Source of the DNA: Insolitispirillum peregrinum
GTDB taxonomy: Bacteria > Pseudomonadota > Alphaproteobacteria > Rhodospirillales > Rhodospirillaceae
Direction: 5' to 3'
Assembly (NCBI RefSeq): GCF_900156605.1
Contig: NZ_FTOA01000007.1
Span: forward strand, 1 to 64,000
Length of the DNA: 64,000 nucleotides
Shown in pieces: positions 15,806 to 24,971 of the stretch (position 1 is the stretch's first letter; each line of letters starts with the position of its first letter). A program made the translations under genes and the position numbers. The notes beneath the pieces were generated by a model. That model saw only the letters and a program-made list of their open reading frames with translations, was not told where the DNA came from and did no database searches.

Positions 15806-15870
15806 GGTGCGGGTCCTCTGCGGGGTGATCAGGGACCGGCACCATAAGTGCTGACGGGGATGCCGTAAAC

Positions 15871-15910
15871 AGAACAAGGCCCGGCTGCCAGTCGGCAGGG
15901 GCCTTGTTCT
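15871..15910 (-). terminator. Hairpin downstream of the peroxidase gene
   Basis: AGAACAAGGCCC pairs with GGGCCTTGTTCT, with an inner CTGCC/GGCAG stem. On the minus strand it is followed by GTTT. It lies between the peroxidase and decarboxylase genes. Confidence 0.6.
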
Positions 15911-15926
15911 GTCCGTTCGGACGCTT

Positions 15927-15990
15927 AGAGCATTTTCAAGGTGACCGTCTACGGTCAACGGCTCGGAAAATGCGGCACTGAAAACGCTCT
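15927..15990. repeat. AGAGCATT-ended palindromic element
   Basis: AGAGCATTTTC and GAAAACGCTCT form the outer stem, with an inner perfect stem TGACCGT-CT-ACGGTCA. The ends resemble those of the repeats at 24069 and 34593. It overlaps the stop codon of the peroxidase gene. Confidence 0.6.
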
Positions 15991-17056
15991 ATGGCGTCAT
16001 CGGGGCCGGTTTCGGGGTGGTGGCGGTGCTGGTGGGCAGGATTGGCAACTCAACGCGCGGCTGCTCGCCGGTCAGGCTGGTGAGGAAAGCGGTGATGGCC
16101 TTGATTTCGTCAGCCTTCAGCGTTTCACCCAGCTGCGAACTGCCCATGATTGCCACCGCCTGTTCCAGATCCCACACCTTGCCGGAATGGAAATAGGGGG
16201 CGGTCAGCGCCACGTTGCGCAGCGGAGCAGCGCGGAAAACATATTCTTCGCTGGCGGTCTTGGTGACGGCAAAGCGCCCCTTGTCGGCCACCGGCAGGAC
16301 ATCTGCGCCCGGTCGTTCGACCACCCCGAACGGGTAATAGCCGTTGCCACCCAGATTGACGCCGTTGTGACAGGCAACGCAGCCCTTGTCCATGAACAGG
16401 CCCAAGCCGGTTTTCTGTTCGGCGGTCAAGGCGTTGGCATCGCCTTGCAGGAACTGGTCAAACGGTGAGGCCGGGGTCATCAGGGTCGCTTCAAAGGCTT
16501 CGATGGCCTTGGCCATGTTGTCGAAATTCACCGGGGCCTTTTCGCCGGGGAAGGCGGTGGTGAACTTTTCAACATAGGCGGGCATGCTGAGCAAGGTGGC
16601 TTCGACCAACGCCGGAGTGCTGGCCATTTCCACCCCGGCCTGCACCGGTCCCTTGGCCTGCGCCTTCAGGTCTTCGGCGCGGCCATCCCAGAACTGGGCG
16701 GTATTCAGCACCGCATTCAACGCGGTCGGGGCGTTGCGCGGGCCTTTTTGCCAACCATGGCCGATTGACGTCTCAAGGTTGTCATCTCCACCCATCGACA
16801 GGTTGTGGCAGGTGTTGCACGACAGCAGGTGCGACTTGGACAGGCGGGTTTCAAAGAACAGCATCCGGCCAAGGTCGATACGGTCGTGGGTGACCGCATT
16901 GCCCTTGATCTCCGGGATGGTGGCCGGGACCGGCTTGAACTGTTCATTGGCCTGCTTCATCAGCGTGGCGTCATCCGCCGCCACTGCCGGAGCAAGGGGA
17001 GCCAAGGCCGCAACAGCAACCATGGCCACCGAAAGTCCCATCACATGCGAGCGCAT
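15989..17056 (-). CDS. Di-haem cytochrome c peroxidase
   Basis: A 355-residue periplasmic enzyme that reduces hydrogen peroxide with electrons from cytochrome c. A signal peptide ends at APAVAADD. Two c-type haem sites are present, CNTCH (C80, C83, H84) and CVACH (C226, C229, H230). The intervening sequence contains PTALNAVLNTAQFWDGRA, typical of the CcpA/MauG group. AAGGGGG precedes the ATG at 17056. Its promoter carries an FNR-like and an Irr-like site, fitting control by oxygen and iron or haem. Confidence 0.9.
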   Translation of the reverse strand: MRSHVMGLSVAMVAVAALAPLAPAVAADDATLMKQANEQFKPVPATIPEIKGNAVTHDRIDLGRMLFFETRLSKSHLLSCNTCHNLSMGGDDNLETSIGHGWQKGPRNAPTALNAVLNTAQFWDGRAEDLKAQAKGPVQAGVEMASTPALVEATLLSMPAYVEKFTTAFPGEKAPVNFDNMAKAIEAFEATLMTPASPFDQFLQGDANALTAEQKTGLGLFMDKGCVACHNGVNLGGNGYYPFGVVERPGADVLPVADKGRFAVTKTASEEYVFRAAPLRNVALTAPYFHSGKVWDLEQAVAIMGSSQLGETLKADEIKAITAFLTSLTGEQPRVELPILPTSTATTPKPAPMTP

Positions 17057-17125
17057 ACGAATCCCCCTTGATTGGTGATTGGAATGGTGTGTGGGCAACG
17101 TCCTGACCTTGCCCGTTGTCCGGAA

Positions 17126-17167
17126 ATTATGGCCTGAAATTAATTATGGGTAATTGATGTATGTCAA
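17126..17167 (-). promoter_or_regulatory. FNR-type promoter of the peroxidase gene
   Basis: TTGAT-GTAT-GTCAA at 17154-17167 differs from the FNR consensus TTGAT-N4-ATCAA by one base. On the minus strand a -10 hexamer CATAAT (17126-17131) lies downstream. If transcription starts about 7 bases beyond it, near 17119, the box centre is at -41.5, the position used by class II FNR activators. The inferred leader is about 60 bases. Confidence 0.6.
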
Positions 17168-17170
17168 AAT

Positions 17171-17185
17171 ATAGAATAATTCTAT
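17171..17185 (-). promoter_or_regulatory. Irr-like iron control element
   Basis: ATAGAAT-A-ATTCTAT is a perfect palindrome containing TAGAA-N3-TTCTA, the core of the alphaproteobacterial Irr box. It sits 3 bases upstream of the FNR-like site in the peroxidase promoter. Confidence 0.5.
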
Positions 17186-17289
17186 TTTCCATAAGCCTGA
17201 TAATTCATTGAAAATTTTATGTTTATTTTCAGGGTTATCGCCCGGATCTCCCGGGGGAGCGATCTCTCAGCTTCTCAACATCAACAAAG

Positions 17290-17340
17290 CGGGGTCCGGG
17301 GCCTCAAGGCCCCGGCGAGGTGTGGAGCAGCGCTCCGCGA
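17290..17340. repeat. GC-rich double hairpin repeat, copy A
   Basis: GGGGTCCGGGGCC-TCAA-GGCCCCGG is followed by GAGGTGTGGAGCAGCGCTCC. The same arrangement occurs at 54448-54496. It lies in the 406-base gap between peroxidase and chemoreceptor genes; the rest of that gap holds the peroxidase promoter and the chemoreceptor terminator. Confidence 0.6.
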
Positions 17341-17393
17341 TCCTGTTTCCCCACTTTCACACCCACGGGTCGAGCATTCCCATGCAGGCAAAC

Positions 17394-17430
17394 GAAAACC
17401 CCTGCATCAACAGTCTTGTCAATGCAGGGG
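17394..17430 (-). terminator. Intrinsic terminator of the chemoreceptor gene
   Basis: CCCCTGCAT (17399-17407) pairs with ATGCAGGGG (17422-17430). On the minus strand the stem is followed by TTTTCGTTT. It lies 33 bases after the stop codon. Confidence 0.75.
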
Positions 17431-17462
17431 GCGAACGGAAAGCGCAGGACATAAAGGGAAGG

Positions 17463-19433
17463 TCAGCTCTCGCGGACGTGTTCGAGGAAATCGTGCACCG
17501 CCTGTTGCAACTGATCGGCCTGATCACTCAGTCCGGTGGCCCGTTGCAGAACCATCGACGCCGCATCGCCGGTTTCCCGCGCTGCCGAGCTGACTTCGGT
17601 GATGGTGCCGGACACCGAATTGGTGCCCTGTGCCGCCTGATGGGTGTTGCGGGCAATCTCGCGGGTGGCCGCCCCCTGTTCTTCGACGGCGGCAGAAATG
17701 GCGGCGGCAATTTCGTTGATGCGGTTGATCACCGAGGTGATCGACTGGATTGCCTGAACGGCATCCTGCGTCGCGTGCTGCACCGTTGAAATCTGTTCGA
17801 TGATCTGCTGGGTGGCCCGTCCGGTCTGGCTGGCGAGGTTTTTCACCTCGTTGGCCACCACTGCAAAGCCCTTGCCTGCTTCACCGGCACGGGCGGCTTC
17901 GATGGTGGCATTCAGCGCCAGCAGGTTGGTTTGTTCGGCAATGGCGGTGATCATGTTGACCACTTCGCCGATCTTGTCGGTGGCTTCCAGCAGGCCGGTC
18001 ACCTGACCACTGGCGCGGCGGGCCTCTTCGACGGCGCTGTAGGCCACCTGAGCCGACATGGTGACCTGCTCGCCGATTTCGCGGATGGCGGCGGACAGTT
18101 CTTCGGCGGCGGACGCCACCATTTCGACGTTGGTGTTGGCCTGGAAGGTGGCCGAGGCGACGGCCGAGGCCTGGCGGGTGGTGTCTTCGGCGGTGGCGGT
18201 CATTGCCTGTGCCGAGGTCTGCATGTCGGCGGCGGACTCGGAAATCATCTGGACGCTGCCCGCCACCCGTTCTTCCAGAACATCTGCCAGCTGCAGCATT
18301 GCCTGGCGGCGATCCTCGGTGGCTTTGGCCTCGGCAGCAACCCGTTCCTGCTCCATGCGGTCCATTTCGATGGCGTTGTCCTTGAACACCTGCACGGCGG
18401 CGGCCATCTGGCCGATTTCATCGCCGCGATGGGTGGCCGGGATGGTCACCGCCTTGTCGCCGGCGGCCAGCGAGCGCATGGCAGAGGTCATTTCCAGCAA
18501 CGGCTGCACCACGCTGCGGCCCATCACCATCGCGCCACCGGCCCCGAGGATCAGGGACAGGATGGTCAGGGTGATCACCACCGCCTTGGCCCCGGCGAGC
18601 TGGTCGGCGGATACATTCTGGATTGATCGCTGTTGTTGCAGGGACAGGTCTTTGACCTGGACGGCTTCGTTGGCAATGATCTTGCCCTGCTTGTCCAGTT
18701 CTTCCTGCGCCACGGCGATGTCGCCGATGGTGGCTGACAGGGCGTTCAGGGCATCCTGATAGGCTTGATACAAATCTGCGGCCAGTCCCAGCCCGTCGCG
18801 CAGATGGGCAATGTCGTCATCGACCTTGAACAGAAACTCCCACGCCTGCGCAAAGCTTTCTTCGCTGTGGGTTTGCTGATAGGTATCGACCGCCTGCTGG
18901 GCCTGCAACAGGTGCTGGCCCAGTCGCCCGGCCACTTTGGCCTCCTCCAGCGAGGTGGTGGCGTCACGGACCTTCTGCACATGCTCGACCAGATCGGCCG
19001 ACAACGGCACCAGCGTCTGGGTGATCAGGACCGTGCGCTGGGAGACGTAATCCATCGCCGGTTCAAGCTGGGCAGAGTAGGCATCAAAGGCCTTGACGAT
19101 CTTGTCCACATGCCCGGCCACCCGCGGGTCTTCGATCTCGCCGCGGAAACGGTGCAGGCTGTCAGCCAGTGCCTTGGAGTCTTTCATGACCACCGCCGCC
19201 GCGTCTTCGGTCGGGGCCTGGACATAACTGTTGACGCGATTGTTGAAGGCCAGAATCTGCCGGTCGAGCTGCACGGCGTTGATGGCTTGAACGGACGAAT
19301 CCCCAAAGGTGTGGAAGTGGCCTGATGTGGCGGAAAACACCCAGATCGAGGCTGCCGCAACCAAAGCCAGCAGAGCCAGAAGGACCATGAATCCCGCATA
19401 GAGGCGGGTTTTTACATGTATGTTTGCGAACAT
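17463..19433 (-). CDS. Methyl-accepting chemotaxis protein
   Basis: A 656-residue transmembrane chemoreceptor. A membrane helix near residues 10-32 is followed by a long, mainly helical periplasmic sensor (about 33-285), a second helix (about 286-308), HAMP (about 309-362) and the cytoplasmic signalling coiled coil. The hairpin tip that contacts CheA/CheW is visible as [19 protein letters not shown] followed by [15 protein letters not shown]. The ligand is unknown. No che genes are adjacent, so this is an orphan receptor. A large inverted repeat lies in its leader. Confidence 0.92.
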   Translation of the reverse strand: MFANIHVKTRLYAGFMVLLALLALVAAASIWVFSATSGHFHTFGDSSVQAINAVQLDRQILAFNNRVNSYVQAPTEDAAAVVMKDSKALADSLHRFRGEIEDPRVAGHVDKIVKAFDAYSAQLEPAMDYVSQRTVLITQTLVPLSADLVEHVQKVRDATTSLEEAKVAGRLGQHLLQAQQAVDTYQQTHSEESFAQAWEFLFKVDDDIAHLRDGLGLAADLYQAYQDALNALSATIGDIAVAQEELDKQGKIIANEAVQVKDLSLQQQRSIQNVSADQLAGAKAVVITLTILSLILGAGGAMVMGRSVVQPLLEMTSAMRSLAAGDKAVTIPATHRGDEIGQMAAAVQVFKDNAIEMDRMEQERVAAEAKATEDRRQAMLQLADVLEERVAGSVQMISESAADMQTSAQAMTATAEDTTRQASAVASATFQANTNVEMVASAAEELSAAIREIGEQVTMSAQVAYSAVEEARRASGQVTGLLEATDKIGEVVNMITAIAEQTNLLALNATIEAARAGEAGKGFAVVANEVKNLASQTGRATQQIIEQISTVQHATQDAVQAIQSITSVINRINEIAAAISAAVEEQGAATREIARNTHQAAQGTNSVSGTITEVSSAARETGDAASMVLQRATGLSDQADQLQQAVHDFLEHVRES

Positions 19434-19490
19434 TCTGGCTCCTCCTGGGGACTCTGCCTGCGGGTATGAAACAAGTCCGTGCTTGACGTG

Positions 19491-19566
19491 TGCAGACAGG
19501 GGGCCTGCTTTCGCGGTGCGCAGAGTTTAATCTGCTCTACCGTTATAGCGCAACGGACCCCCTGTC
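19491..19566. repeat. Large inverted repeat upstream of the chemoreceptor
   Basis: CAGACAGGGGG (19491-19501) and CCCCCTGTCTG (19556-19566) match perfectly over 11 bp around a 54-base loop that has its own small stem (GCAGA/TCTGC). It lies between the chorismate mutase stop and the chemoreceptor start, both on the minus strand. It could be a terminator for the first gene or a structured leader for the second. Confidence 0.6.
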
Positions 19567-19610
19567 TGAATGACCTAGATCAAACGACGAAAATACCTTA
19601 TTCCGCCTGA

Positions 19611-19928
19611 TTATTCTTTTGTATTCAGAGTATCCCAGACCTGTTCCTCGTGCGCAATAGAGGCTGCGACCAGCGCACGATAAATTGCTTCGATGGTCGG
19701 CAGGTCCATGCCGCATTCGGCGGCATGGGATTTGGCCTTGCTGACCACGTCCTCGACGCGCCATGGCACGACGGCATCGGCGCGGGTCGGCTTGAAGGCG
19801 GCGGCCTGTGCCACATAGGACAGTCGCTCGGCCAGCAGGGGAACGATCAGGCGGTCCATGCGGTCGATCTGTTCCCGGATTTCGGTCAGCGACTGGCACT
19901 GTACGGCCTGAGGTTTGGTGAGGGTCAC
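19611..19928 (-). CDS. Chorismate mutase (AroQ class)
   Basis: A 105-residue all-helical protein that rearranges chorismate to prephenate for phenylalanine and tyrosine synthesis. The opening helix LTEIREQIDRMDRLIVPLLA has the AroQ arginine, and the lysine-equivalent region follows in YVAQAAAFKP. The C-terminal helix is TIEAIYRALVAASIAHE. Monofunctional small AroQ proteins of this length are common in alphaproteobacteria; an isochorismate-pyruvate lyase of the PchB type is the main alternative. It is not in an aromatic-pathway operon here. Confidence 0.85.
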   Translation of the reverse strand: MTLTKPQAVQCQSLTEIREQIDRMDRLIVPLLAERLSYVAQAAAFKPTRADAVVPWRVEDVVSKAKSHAAECGMDLPTIEAIYRALVAASIAHEEQVWDTLNTKE

Positions 19929-20061
19929 GCAAGGCTCCTATCAGCTGTCGTGGGGTTCGCAGGGCAGGCGGATGCGCCCTGTCTGTCATACAAGACGCAG
20001 GGACGCAAGCGGTTGTCATGCATGGGGGAACCGCGCCCATCCGGGGACAGGCCCGAATGTA

Positions 20062-20098
20062 CAACGGCCCCCGGGACAGGGTTCCACGGGGGCCGTTG
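20062..20098 (-). terminator. Hairpin downstream of gshA
   Basis: CAACGGCCCCCG pairs perfectly with CGGGGGCCGTTG around 13 bases, 22 bases after the gshA stop. There is no U-tract, so it may protect the mRNA end rather than terminate transcription alone. Confidence 0.55.
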
Positions 20099-20119
20099 CA
20101 TCGGAACAAGTGACCGGTC

Positions 20120-21487
20120 TCAGTATCCGAGGTCGGTAAACACCCGGGTGATATCCCCGTTCCACGGCCCCTGCAAGGCTTGCAGCAGGCGGTCTGCCGG
20201 GGTCAGGCCACTGGCAATGCTCTCGTGCAGGGGATCAAGGTAGAGGCTCTCGTCCTGCCCGGCGGCATTGCGCAGGTTGCGGCGGGTCAGGCCCGCCTGT
20301 GCGATGGCCAGCACCTCGCGGCCAATGTCTTGCAGGCTGCGCCCGCGCACCATCGCCTTCAGGCCCAGACGGGGGGCGTCATGGCGCAGTTGCGCCCGGT
20401 CGGCGGCAGTCCAGTCGGCGATCACCTGCCCGGCGGCATCCAGCGCCTGACGGTCGTACAGCAGGCCGACCCACAGGGCGGGCAGCGACGGCAGCCGCTG
20501 CCACGGGCCGCTGTCGGCACCGCGCATTTCCAGATACTTTTTCAGCCGCACATCGGGGAAGGCGGTCGACATGTGATCGGCCCAGTCGCCAAGGGTGGGG
20601 AACTGGTCGGGGTAGGCGGGCAGGGTGCCCTGCATGAAATCGCGGAACGACTGCCCGGCGGCGTCAATATAGGCTCCGTCGCGGTAGACGAAGTACATCG
20701 GCATGTCGAGCAGGTAATCAACCCAGCGTTCAAAGCCAAAGCCGTCCTCGAACACGAAATCCGGCATGCCGGAACGGTTGTTGTCGACGTCTTCCCACAC
20801 ATGCATGCGCTGGCTGACAAAGCCGCCCGGCTGGCCCTGATAGAACGGTGAATTGGCAAACAGGGCGGTGGCCAGCGGTTGCAGGGCACCGGACACCCGC
20901 ATCTTGGCCACCATGTCGGCTTCGCTGTCAAAGTCGAGGTTCACCTGCACGGTGCAGGTGCGCAGCATCATGTCCAGCCCCATCGAGCCGACGCGCGGCA
21001 TGTAGTCGCGCATCACGCGATAGCGGCCCTTGGGCATCCACGGCATGGCGTCGCGGCTGGCGGTGGGGTGAAAGCCCAGCCCCAGCAGGCCGATGCCCAG
21101 TTCGTCGGTGACGGTGCGCACCTGCTGCTGATAGGCGTCAAGCTCGGCATGGGTTTCGTGCAGGGTGCTGACCGGAGCGCCTGACAGTTCGAGCTGCCCG
21201 CCCGGTTCCAGCGAGATCGAAGCGCCATCATCACGGCTCATGGCGATGACGTTGGCGCCTTCGTGCACCGGCTGCCAGCCAAAGCGTTCCATCCGCGACA
21301 GGATGGCGGCAACGCCGTGATCCCCCTCGTAGGGGATCGGGGCCAGCGTCGCGCGGTCAAAGGCAAAAGTTTCGTGTTCAGTGCCGATCAGCCAGTCCGC
21401 CGCCGGTCGACAGCCGCTTTCCAGATAGGCAAGCAGGGAAGCCCGACCCTCGATAGGCGTCGCGTTGGGTTTGGAAAAGGCCGACAT
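20120..21487 (-). CDS. gshA: Glutamate-cysteine ligase
   Basis: A 455-residue enzyme catalysing the first, rate-limiting step of glutathione synthesis: ATP-dependent joining of glutamate gamma-carboxyl to cysteine. It belongs to the plant/alphaproteobacterial class rather than the E. coli class, as shown by GTEHETFAFD near the N terminus, the ISLEPGGQLELSGAP substrate-binding segment, and MPKGRYRVMRDYMP. The glutathione made would serve the GST and GloB encoded nearby. Its neighbours give no operon partner; gshB is not in the window. Confidence 0.93.
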   Translation of the reverse strand: MSAFSKPNATPIEGRASLLAYLESGCRPAADWLIGTEHETFAFDRATLAPIPYEGDHGVAAILSRMERFGWQPVHEGANVIAMSRDDGASISLEPGGQLELSGAPVSTLHETHAELDAYQQQVRTVTDELGIGLLGLGFHPTASRDAMPWMPKGRYRVMRDYMPRVGSMGLDMMLRTCTVQVNLDFDSEADMVAKMRVSGALQPLATALFANSPFYQGQPGGFVSQRMHVWEDVDNNRSGMPDFVFEDGFGFERWVDYLLDMPMYFVYRDGAYIDAAGQSFRDFMQGTLPAYPDQFPTLGDWADHMSTAFPDVRLKKYLEMRGADSGPWQRLPSLPALWVGLLYDRQALDAAGQVIADWTAADRAQLRHDAPRLGLKAMVRGRSLQDIGREVLAIAQAGLTRRNLRNAAGQDESLYLDPLHESIASGLTPADRLLQALQGPWNGDITRVFTDLGY

Positions 21488-21565
21488 CTACAGGAACACT
21501 CCACAGAGCGGCCAGATGGGGGTAGCCGCAAGTCCGGTACAACAGGGTACCCCCCACACCCGGCT

Positions 21566-22366
21566 TTACTCCGGCGCGTGGAACGGCGTGCGGAAATCCG
21601 GTCGGGCCCGCCAGTCGCCACACAGCGCCTGCCAGCAGGTCAGACCGGCGACCGCCGCCGTTTCGGCCCGCAGAATGCGCGGCCCAAGGGTGATGTGGGT
21701 AACAAAGGGACTGCGACGCAGAAGGTCAAGTTCCGATTTTGAAAAACCTCCTTCCGGGCCAACCAGAAACGCCGACGGTCCCGAGCCGGAGCACGACAGA
21801 ACGTCGGTGATGGCCGCTCCGCCGCCGGTTTCGTCCAGGGTGAACAGGATGCGGCCCTTGGGCCAGCTGGCGAGCAGGCGCTCCAGCGTCAGCGGCTCAC
21901 GCACCTCGGGCACCGACAGCCGTTCACACTGCTCGGCGGCTTCGCGGGCGTTGGCGGCCAGACGGTCGGTGTTGACCCGCTGGCTCTGGGTGAACTGGGT
22001 CAGCACCGGCTGAATGACGGCAACGCCCAGCTCGGTGGCCTTTTCGACGATCATGTCAGTACCGGCCTTTTTCACCGGCGCGAACGCCAGCCACAGGTCC
22101 TGCTGGTTTTCGGCCGCCTGCGGGCGGAGCTGCGTTTCAAGCCGCACCTGACAGCGGCGTTTGCCGAGATCGATGATTTCCGCGTCCCATTCGCCGTCCC
22201 GACCGTTGAACAGCGCGACCCGATCACCGGAGGTGGCCCGCATGACAGCCCCCAGATAATGGGCGTGATCGTCGGTCAGCTCCACCTGTGCACCGGCCAC
22301 CAGCGACGTTTCGACGTACAGCCGGTATTTGGGCGGTGAAGCACGGTGGGACTTGGCGTTACTCAT
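21566..22366 (-). CDS. rsmE: 16S rRNA m3U1498 methyltransferase
   Basis: A 266-residue SPOUT methyltransferase that modifies U1498 of 16S rRNA. The N-terminal PUA-like domain includes [16 protein letters not shown]. The knotted SAM-binding domain holds [17 protein letters not shown] and [16 protein letters not shown], which are diagnostic of RsmE. Three ATGs follow one another at 22372, 22369 and 22366; the last gives the best spacing to AAGG. It is divergent from ubiA, an arrangement conserved in several alphaproteobacteria. Confidence 0.93.
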   Translation of the reverse strand: MSNAKSHRASPPKYRLYVETSLVAGAQVELTDDHAHYLGAVMRATSGDRVALFNGRDGEWDAEIIDLGKRRCQVRLETQLRPQAAENQQDLWLAFAPVKKAGTDMIVEKATELGVAVIQPVLTQFTQSQRVNTDRLAANAREAAEQCERLSVPEVREPLTLERLLASWPKGRILFTLDETGGGAAITDVLSCSGSGPSAFLVGPEGGFSKSELDLLRRSPFVTHITLGPRILRAETAAVAGLTCWQALCGDWRARPDFRTPFHAPE

Positions 22367-22469
22367 CATCATCACCTTGAGAGACGGGGGCTGGCATGGG
22401 CAGATGCACAGGGGATACCCCCGGGAACGGCGGTTGTCCAGTGCGGTGGCTTGGCGTATGTATAGGGCC

Positions 22470-23420
22470 ATGATGAACTCTGCACCCACACCCTCTGATG
22501 CGCCGGGGATGATTGGCGACATGCCCGCCGATGGCTGGATCGACCGCTATGTGCCGTCGGCCCTGCGGCCCTATCTGAAACTGATGCGGCTGGACCGGCC
22601 GATCGGGACATGGCTGTTGCTGTTTCCCTGCTGGTGGTCGATCACGCTGGCCAATGCCGACGGGACGCTGTCGGTCTGGCGCTGGCTGTACCTGATGGTG
22701 CTGTTTGGCATCGGGGCGCTGGTGATGCGCGGGGCGGGCTGTACGGTCAATGACCTGTTCGACCGTGACATTGATGCCAGGGTGGCGCGGACCGCCATGC
22801 GGCCGCTGGCCTGCGGGGCGGTCAGCGTGCGGCAGGCGCTGTGGTTCCTCGCCCTGCAACTGCTGATCGGGCTGGCGGTGCTGGTCCAGCTCAACAAACA
22901 GACGGTGGTACTGGGGGCCTGTTCATTGCTGCTGGTCGGGGTCTATCCGCTGATGAAGCGGCTGACCCACTGGCCGCAGGCGTGGCTGGGGCTGACCTTC
23001 AACTGGGGAGCCTTGCTGGGCTGGGTGGCGGTGCAGGGCCGCATCGACTGGCCGCCGGTGGTGCTGTATGTCGCCGGTCTGTTCTGGACGCTGGGCTATG
23101 ACACCATCTATGCCCATCAGGACAAGGACGACGACGTGCAGGTCGGGGTGAAGTCCACCGCGCTGGCGCTGGGCGAGCGGACGCAACTGTTCCTGTGGCT
23201 GTTCTATGGCCTGACCATCGGCCTGATGGTGCTGACCGGGGTACTGGTCGGGCTGCACTGGCTGGCCTGGCCGTTGCTGGTGCTGGCCGGGGCGCATCTG
23301 GCGTGGCAGGCGGTGGTGGTGCGGATCGACGACAGCGCGCACTGTTTGTACCTGTTCCGCTCGAACCGCCTGTTCGGCTGGCTGGTGCTGGCTGCCTTTG
23401 CTGCCGGAGCGATGCTGTGA
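22470..23420 (+). CDS. ubiA: 4-hydroxybenzoate polyprenyltransferase
   Basis: A 316-residue membrane prenyltransferase that attaches the isoprenoid tail to 4-hydroxybenzoate in ubiquinone synthesis. Both Mg-diphosphate binding motifs are present: [15 protein letters not shown] and [13 protein letters not shown]. Eight to nine hydrophobic helices are predicted. The start is uncertain: ATGs at 22458, 22470 and 22473 are all in frame and none has a strong ribosome binding site. The stop overlaps the next gene's ATG by one base (TGATG), so the methyltransferase gene is coupled to it. Confidence 0.93.
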   Translation: MMNSAPTPSDAPGMIGDMPADGWIDRYVPSALRPYLKLMRLDRPIGTWLLLFPCWWSITLANADGTLSVWRWLYLMVLFGIGALVMRGAGCTVNDLFDRDIDARVARTAMRPLACGAVSVRQALWFLALQLLIGLAVLVQLNKQTVVLGACSLLLVGVYPLMKRLTHWPQAWLGLTFNWGALLGWVAVQGRIDWPPVVLYVAGLFWTLGYDTIYAHQDKDDDVQVGVKSTALALGERTQLFLWLFYGLTIGLMVLTGVLVGLHWLAWPLLVLAGAHLAWQAVVVRIDDSAHCLYLFRSNRLFGWLVLAAFAAGAML

Positions 23421-24067
23421 TGACCGTTGCCGTTTCCAACGCCGCCTTTGTGCGCGAGCACACCGTCCTCAGCCACACCGCGCTGGTGCCCGAACTGGCC
23501 CTGCATCTGGCGACCGAGGTGACTCCGCTGTGGCAGGCAACGCAGGATTTTCTGGAGCACAACAGCCTGCCGCCGCCGTTCTGGGCCTTTGCCTGGCCGG
23601 GCGGGCAGGCGCTGGCGCGCTATCTGCTCGATCAGCCCGAGATGGTGGCCGGTCGCTGTGTTCTGTCCTTTGCGGCAGGCAGCGGCATCGAAGCCATTGC
23701 CGCCGCCAAGGCCGGGGCCAGTGCGGTGGTTGCCAACGAAATCGACGCCTTTGCCCTCGGTGCCATCGAGCTGAATGCCGCCGCCAATCAGGTGGCGCTG
23801 ACGCTGGCCCCCGATGACCTGATCGGCAGCCATGATCCGCGCTGGCAGGTGGTGATCGCCGGGGATGTCTGTTACGAAAAACCGATGGCCGAGCGGGTGA
23901 CCGCATGGCTGCGGGCGCTGGCGGCGGCGGGGGTGACGGTGTTGAGTGCCGATCCGGGGCGGACCTATCTGCCGCCGGGTCTGACCGAGGTCGCCCGCTA
24001 CGACGTGCCGACCTCGCTGGAGCTGGAAGACCGCACCCTGCGGACGACGGCTATTTATCGCTGGTGA
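23420..24067 (+). CDS. METTL20-like protein (ETF-beta lysine) methyltransferase
   Basis: A 215-residue class I SAM-dependent methyltransferase. PPPFWAFAWPGGQALARYL and the later AGDVCYE are hallmarks of the METTL20/ETFB lysine methyltransferase group; SAM motif I is VLSFAAGSGIEAIAAAKAGA. Known members, including an Agrobacterium one, methylate the electron transfer flavoprotein beta subunit. The assignment by family resemblance is fair, but the substrate here is inferred. Translation is coupled to ubiA. A dispersed repeat starts one base after its stop codon. Confidence 0.8.
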   Translation: MTVAVSNAAFVREHTVLSHTALVPELALHLATEVTPLWQATQDFLEHNSLPPPFWAFAWPGGQALARYLLDQPEMVAGRCVLSFAAGSGIEAIAAAKAGASAVVANEIDAFALGAIELNAAANQVALTLAPDDLIGSHDPRWQVVIAGDVCYEKPMAERVTAWLRALAAAGVTVLSADPGRTYLPPGLTEVARYDVPTSLELEDRTLRTTAIYRW

Positions 24068-24068
24068 T

Positions 24069-24170
24069 AGAGCATTGTGCGAAAAGTGGGAACCGGTTTT
24101 CGCATAAACAATGCGACAGAACAAAAGCTTAGAGCAGCGTGCCCGCGTCCGGTTTAACGCACGCTGCTCT
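24069..24170 (-). repeat. Dispersed double-hairpin repeat, copy 3 (inverted)
   Basis: Same element as at 4179 and 12067 in the opposite orientation: GTGCGAAAAGTGGGAACC with TTTTCGCA, then AGAGCAGCGTGC pairing with GCACGCTGCTCT (24131-24142 with 24159-24170). It fills the gap between two convergent genes and supplies the last codons and stop of the minus-strand one. Confidence 0.85.
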
Positions 24171-24968
24171 AGCCTTCACCAGCCCGGCATGAACCCGGTG
24201 GCGGACCGACAGGAACAGCCCTTCCTCTGGCGGCGGAGCCAGCTCCCACCACCACATCCTCTCATCGTGCAAGGCAGGCCATGCGACGCCGTGGCTGAGG
24301 TCAACCCAGTCCTGTAATTCATTCCGCCGGATGTGCCACACCTCGCGGCGGGAGTCGCTGATCAGCCCGACCGCCCCCCGGCAGGCCAGCAGGGCGTCGA
24401 GGTGGCTGCGCAGGATCGCCCGTTCCCACTCCACCAGATGATCGGGCCGCTGGCCGCCGACCGCATCGGCCACCGCCAGCGGCACCCCGGCCAGTTGAGA
24501 CAGGCAGTTGGCCGACAGCACGAAGTCGGCCTCCGTCGCCGGACCAAGGTCAGCCTGCGGTGTCGGCAAGGCTCCGCGCAGACTGGCGGGCAGTCCGGCC
24601 AGCAGGCCGGTGATGTCGTGGCTGACCAGCGTCAGGCCGTGCTGACGGGCCCGCTTGCGAACGGCGGGCAGGTGGTAAAGGTCAACGCCGATCACCTGCT
24701 CAAAGCTGTCACGCAACCGTTCCAGCGGCAGGTCGAGCAACAATCCCGATCCCAGTACCACCGCGCAGCCGCCCTTGTTCCGAGGCCCAAAGCCGCCGTG
24801 ATCGAGCATGGCGGTGATTGCCTGCTGGCACTGTTGATGATGCGGGGCCCACGCCCGGCGCTGGCGGCGGGCGCGGTGTTCCAGCGCAATCAGGTCATGC
24901 AGCACCCCCAGCCGCTTCAGGTGAGGCGGACAACGCAGCAGCAGGTGGCGCAGCAGTTCAACGATCAT
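24129..24968 (-). CDS. Hypothetical protein with methyltransferase-like nucleotide fold
   Basis: A 279-residue protein not recognised as a named family. A central CAVVLGSGLLLDLPLERL followed by VIGVDLYHLPAV looks like SAM-binding motif I and the acidic end of the second strand of a class I methyltransferase, and DFVLSANCLSQL could be motif IV. This is a fold guess, not a function. The last 14 residues and the stop codon are encoded by the dispersed repeat at 24069-24170, so the natural C terminus may once have been different. It follows the secreted protein gene by 3 bases. Confidence 0.6.
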   Translation of the reverse strand: MIVELLRHLLLRCPPHLKRLGVLHDLIALEHRARRQRRAWAPHHQQCQQAITAMLDHGGFGPRNKGGCAVVLGSGLLLDLPLERLRDSFEQVIGVDLYHLPAVRKRARQHGLTLVSHDITGLLAGLPASLRGALPTPQADLGPATEADFVLSANCLSQLAGVPLAVADAVGGQRPDHLVEWERAILRSHLDALLACRGAVGLISDSRREVWHIRRNELQDWVDLSHGVAWPALHDERMWWWELAPPPEEGLFLSVRHRVHAGLVKARAACVKPDAGTLL

Positions 24969-24971
24969 CTC

